Of a stretch of DNA of 24,521 nt, positions 21,935 through 24,521 are shown one piece after another; within the stretch, counting starts at the first letter, position 1, and each line of letters starts with the position of its first letter. The notes beneath the pieces are model-generated. The model made no database searches, was not told the DNA's origin, and worked only from the letters and a program-made list of their open reading frames with translations. Source of the stretch: DATLHO01 sp035539855 (GTDB taxonomy: Bacteria; Bacteroidota; Ignavibacteria; OLB7); contig DATLHO010000088.1 of the NCBI GenBank assembly GCA_035539855.1, forward strand, positions 1 through 24,521, read 5' to 3'. The translations under genes were made by a program, and so were the position numbers.

Positions 21935-23368
21935 ATGCACACACTGCTCGACGGCGTGCGCGGCGAGCGACTCGCGATCGCAGCACTCGTCGTGCTCTGC
22001 CTTGCGTCGCGGCTCGTCACGACGATCTACTACGTCGAGGATCCCGACAGCCTGCACTTCGCGCTGTCGATGATCGAGTTCGACGTCGCGCGGCTCCAGC
22101 CACACTTCCCGGGCTACGTCGTGTTCGTGGGTCTCGCGCGCGGCCTGGCGGCGATGACCGGCAGCTTCGCGATCGCTTTCTCGCTCGTCGGCGCGCTCGC
22201 GACGGTGCTGCTGGTGCTCGGCCTGCTCGCGCTCGTTCGCTGGCCGCTCGCGTCGCGTCGCGGCGCGCTCGTCGCGCTCGCCGTCGTCGGCAACGGCATG
22301 CTCTGGCTCTACGCGAACCGATACATGCCCGATCTGCTCGGCGCTGCGCTGCTCGTCTGGTCGCTGCACGACCTCTCGTCGGATGATCCCCGATCGCGCG
22401 TACGGGGCGGACTCCTGACCGCGCTGCTTGCCGGCACGCGGCTGTCGTATCTGCCGTTCCTGCTCCCGGCGGTCGTGCACGCGGTCGTTGCGAGGACCGG
22501 TCGACTGCCGCTCGCGGCTTCGTTCGTAACGGGCGTGCTGCTCTGGGCGGTGCCGCTGGTCGCGCTGACCGGGTGGGAGGAGATCGTCGCGATCGCCGCC
22601 AATCAGACGACTGGTCACTTCGACGAGTTCGGCGGGACGATCCGCACGGAGCCGGATGTCGGCCTGCGCCTCTCGAGAATGGCCGAGGGCGTGTGGACCG
22701 ACGGACTCGGGGGATGGGTTCCCGGACGCAGTCCGCTGACGATGCTCACCGCCGTCGCGGCGACCGTCGGACTCGCGCTTGCGGCACCGCGCGCCCGGCG
22801 CGCGCTCGGCTCCCGACGCGGCCGGCTCGTACTGCTCGGAGCGCTCGCGTACCTGCTCTGGATCTTCCTTTACCAGAACGTCATCCATCACACGCGACAC
22901 CTGCTGCCGTTCGTGCCGCTGATGGCGCTCGTGATCGCGGCGGGGTGGGAGCGCGTCGCCTCGCGTGGACGCGCCGGTTCGGCGATCGCCGCGGCGGCAA
23001 TCGGGGCCGTCGCGGTGCTCGGTGGCGTGCTCGCCTGGAAACATCGTCAGCCGACGGCGATCGCACAGGTCTCTCGCGCGCTCATGACCGAGCGCGAGGG
23101 CCTGACGATCGTGTCGACCGGCCTCGTCAACGACATGCTCGCCGGAACGGGCGTGCGCGCGCGCTTCCTCGCCGTCGGCCGAGACAGCGTCGCGGACTCG
23201 CTGCGACTGACGCCTTCGTCAGGGCGGCTGTTCAGCGTCGGCGACTATCGATCGAATGTGCGAATGCCCGTCGCGCGGCTCACCCGATTCCACCATAACC
23301 CGCACGTCAACCGGATCTGGCCACTGATCGAGCTCTACGAGTATCGCGCAGCGGAGGCTCGGCGATGA
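21935..23368 (+). CDS. GT-C-like polytopic membrane glycosyltransferase
   Basis: I place the start at the ATG at 21935; a frame open from 21857 would add 26 basic residues and overlap the previous gene. The 477-residue product has about ten hydrophobic segments, a short cytoplasmic N-terminus and a soluble C-terminal tail (about 375-477). The first periplasmic loop carries YYVEDPDSLHFA and, further on, QPHFPGYV. Acidic residues followed by an HFPGY-like motif are typical of GT-C enzymes (ArnT, mannosyltransferase and GT39/GT83-like) that take sugars from lipid-linked donors. No canonical family signature lets me name donor or acceptor. The stop overlaps the next ATG (ATGA at 23365-23368), so translation is coupled to the FAD protein, suggesting a surface-glycan cluster. 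Confidence 0.8.
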   Translation: MHTLLDGVRGERLAIAALVVLCLASRLVTTIYYVEDPDSLHFALSMIEFDVARLQPHFPGYVVFVGLARGLAAMTGSFAIAFSLVGALATVLLVLGLLALVRWPLASRRGALVALAVVGNGMLWLYANRYMPDLLGAALLVWSLHDLSSDDPRSRVRGGLLTALLAGTRLSYLPFLLPAVVHAVVARTGRLPLAASFVTGVLLWAVPLVALTGWEEIVAIAANQTTGHFDEFGGTIRTEPDVGLRLSRMAEGVWTDGLGGWVPGRSPLTMLTAVAATVGLALAAPRARRALGSRRGRLVLLGALAYLLWIFLYQNVIHHTRHLLPFVPLMALVIAAGWERVASRGRAGSAIAAAAIGAVAVLGGVLAWKHRQPTAIAQVSRALMTEREGLTIVSTGLVNDMLAGTGVRARFLAVGRDSVADSLRLTPSSGRLFSVGDYRSNVRMPVARLTRFHHNPHVNRIWPLIELYEYRAAEARR

Positions 23369-24521
23369 GTGCACACGAGCCACAGCTCGCAGTACTCGGT
23401 GGCGGTCCGGCCGGACTCGCAGCGGCGCACTATGCCCGTGAGGCGGGACTTCGCTGCGAGCTCTACGAGGCGGCGCCGAGCGTCGGAGGCAACGCGCGCA
23501 CGCTCCGCTTCGGAGACTTCCTGGTGGACACCGGCGCGCATCGACTTCACGACCGGGACCCGGCCGCGACCGCGCTTGCGCGCGAGCTGCTCGGCGCCGA
23601 TCTGCTGCACGTCGACGCGCCGAGCAAGCTCTACCACGACGGCCGGCTTCTGGACTTTCCGCTCGCGCCGCTGGACCTGCTGCGTCGACTCCCGATGCGC
23701 ACGCTCGCGGCGATCGCTCGCGAGAACGTCGCACTGCGACTGCGTGGCGGCGAGCCGCAGGGCGAGAGCTTCGGCGCGCTCGCGCGCGGCATGTACGGCG
23801 AGACGCTCGCCGGCTTCGCGCTGCTCGAGTACTCGCGCAAGCTCTGGGGGCGCGATCCCGACACGCTATTGCCGGAGATCGCCGGGTCACGCCTTGCGCG
23901 ACTCGACCTGCGCACGTTTCTCGTCGAGTCGTTCGTCGGCCGGCGCGAAGCGCGGCGCCACCTCGACGGATCGTTTCTCTATCCGCGTCTCGGCATCGGC
24001 CAGCTCTTCGACCGTCTCGGCGAGCGCCTCGACGGCAGCGTACACGTCGATTCTCCGGTGACGCGGATCGAGCATCGCGACGGCGCGATCACCGGCGTCG
24101 AGGTTCGAGGCGAGCGACTGATCACGCCGGAGCACGTCGTCAACACGCTGCCGCTCGGCCTCGTCGTCCGGCTGCTCGATCCGGTCGCGCCGGAGCCGGT
24201 GCTCGAGGCGGCGCGCTCGATCGCGTTCCGGCAGCTTCGGCTCTGCGTCGTTCTGCTTGCGCGCGATCGATTATCGCCGAACGCCTCGATCTACTTCCCC
24301 GACCGCGACATCCCGTTCACCCGGCTCTACGAATCGAAGAATCGCAGCAGCGCGATGGCGCCGGCCGCGGCCACGTCGCTGGTGCTCGAGGTTCCCTGCG
24401 AGGTGGGCGACGAGCTGTGGGGCCTCGACTCTGCCGGCTTCCGGCGCAGGATGCTCCTCGCGCTGGAGTCGACGCTCGGCGTGCGCGAAGGGGAGGTCAT
24501 CGACGTTCACGACGTCGTCGT
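23365..24521 (+). CDS. FAD-dependent amine-oxidase/UDP-galactopyranose-mutase-like protein, C-terminus cut by window edge
   Basis: The frame is open from the ATG at 23365 to the window end (385 complete codons, no stop). The ATG is preceded by GGAGG (23353-23357). The product starts MSAHEPQLAVLGGGPAGLAAA, a GxGxxG-type FAD-binding Rossmann fold, with the ribose-binding Glu in ELYEAAPSVGGNA (about residues 33-45). VDTGAHRLH (about residue 54-62) matches the conserved second segment of protoporphyrinogen-oxidase, UGM and amine-oxidase-like enzymes (usually D-x-GxHxF). There is no signal peptide, so it is cytoplasmic. Coupling to a GT-C gene suggests a glycan-linked oxidoreductase or mutase rather than haem synthesis. 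The C-terminal FAD segment lies outside the window, so the family cannot be settled. Confidence 0.82.
   Translation, partial: MSAHEPQLAVLGGGPAGLAAAHYAREAGLRCELYEAAPSVGGNARTLRFGDFLVDTGAHRLHDRDPAATALARELLGADLLHVDAPSKLYHDGRLLDFPLAPLDLLRRLPMRTLAAIARENVALRLRGGEPQGESFGALARGMYGETLAGFALLEYSRKLWGRDPDTLLPEIAGSRLARLDLRTFLVESFVGRREARRHLDGSFLYPRLGIGQLFDRLGERLDGSVHVDSPVTRIEHRDGAITGVEVRGERLITPEHVVNTLPLGLVVRLLDPVAPEPVLEAARSIAFRQLRLCVVLLARDRLSPNASIYFPDRDIPFTRLYESKNRSSAMAPAAATSLVLEVPCEVGDELWGLDSAGFRRRMLLALESTLGVREGEVIDVHDVV

Noticed and set aside
1..24521. Mobile element, prophage, CRISPR or toxin-antitoxin locus
   Set aside because: No transposase, integrase, phage, Cas or paired small-gene signature, and no spaced direct-repeat array was seen.

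Overview
This is a GC-rich, gene-dense bacterial chromosome segment that I place in the Bacteroidota/FCB group. Four things support this. A C25 peptidase of the PorU (type IX secretion) kind carries a FlgD-like C-terminal sorting domain. A FecA-type TonB receptor sits next to a DUF4856 lipoprotein. Most genes lack a Shine-Dalgarno sequence. The best promoters, at two tRNA genes and the TonB operon, have the Bacteroidota form TTG/TTTG - 19-20 nt - TAnnTT(T)G. The base composition is high for typical Bacteroidota, so a deep or high-GC lineage is likely; I cannot name the order. I see no insertion sequence, prophage, CRISPR array, rRNA or plasmid gene.

Layout. 1-954 (-): C-terminally cut GT-B-like glycosyl/glycerophosphotransferase, with tRNA-Thr(TGT) upstream on the same strand. 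1460-3124 (+): membrane-anchored ComEA-like helix-hairpin-helix protein, rsmD, coaD. 3288-7367 (+): porU-like protease. 7747-9714 (+): dxs (isoprenoid precursor synthesis), then tRNA-Lys(TTT) and a terminator. 9929-11660: a loosely packed stretch with two small minus-strand hypothetical genes, a ~1.15 kb region without a convincing gene, three DnaA-box-like words and an orphan plus-strand terminator. 11862-15733 (-): an alpha/beta hydrolase followed by a secreted 962-residue protein made of a 26-27-residue Gly/Asp/Tyr solenoid and a HEAT-like domain. 15849-17063 (+): kbl (threonine/glycine metabolism). 17176-21863 (+): an iron-homeostasis block (ferritin; then small lipoprotein, FecA-like receptor and imelysin-like DUF4856 lipoprotein in one operon behind a strong promoter and a palindromic candidate operator). 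21935-24521 (+): a GT-C polytopic membrane protein translationally coupled to an FAD-dependent amine-oxidase/UGM-like protein that runs off the window, probably the start of a surface-glycan cluster.

The most unusual item is the solenoid-HEAT protein: 13 copies of a G-x-D-x-Y word, most of them exactly 26-27 residues apart, in a family I do not recognise. Second are the candidate iron operator/promoter (17686-17742) and the sparse region at 10190-11345, which could be an origin-like or decayed segment. Housekeeping genes are otherwise ordinary. All assignments come from reading motifs and context; no database search was run.
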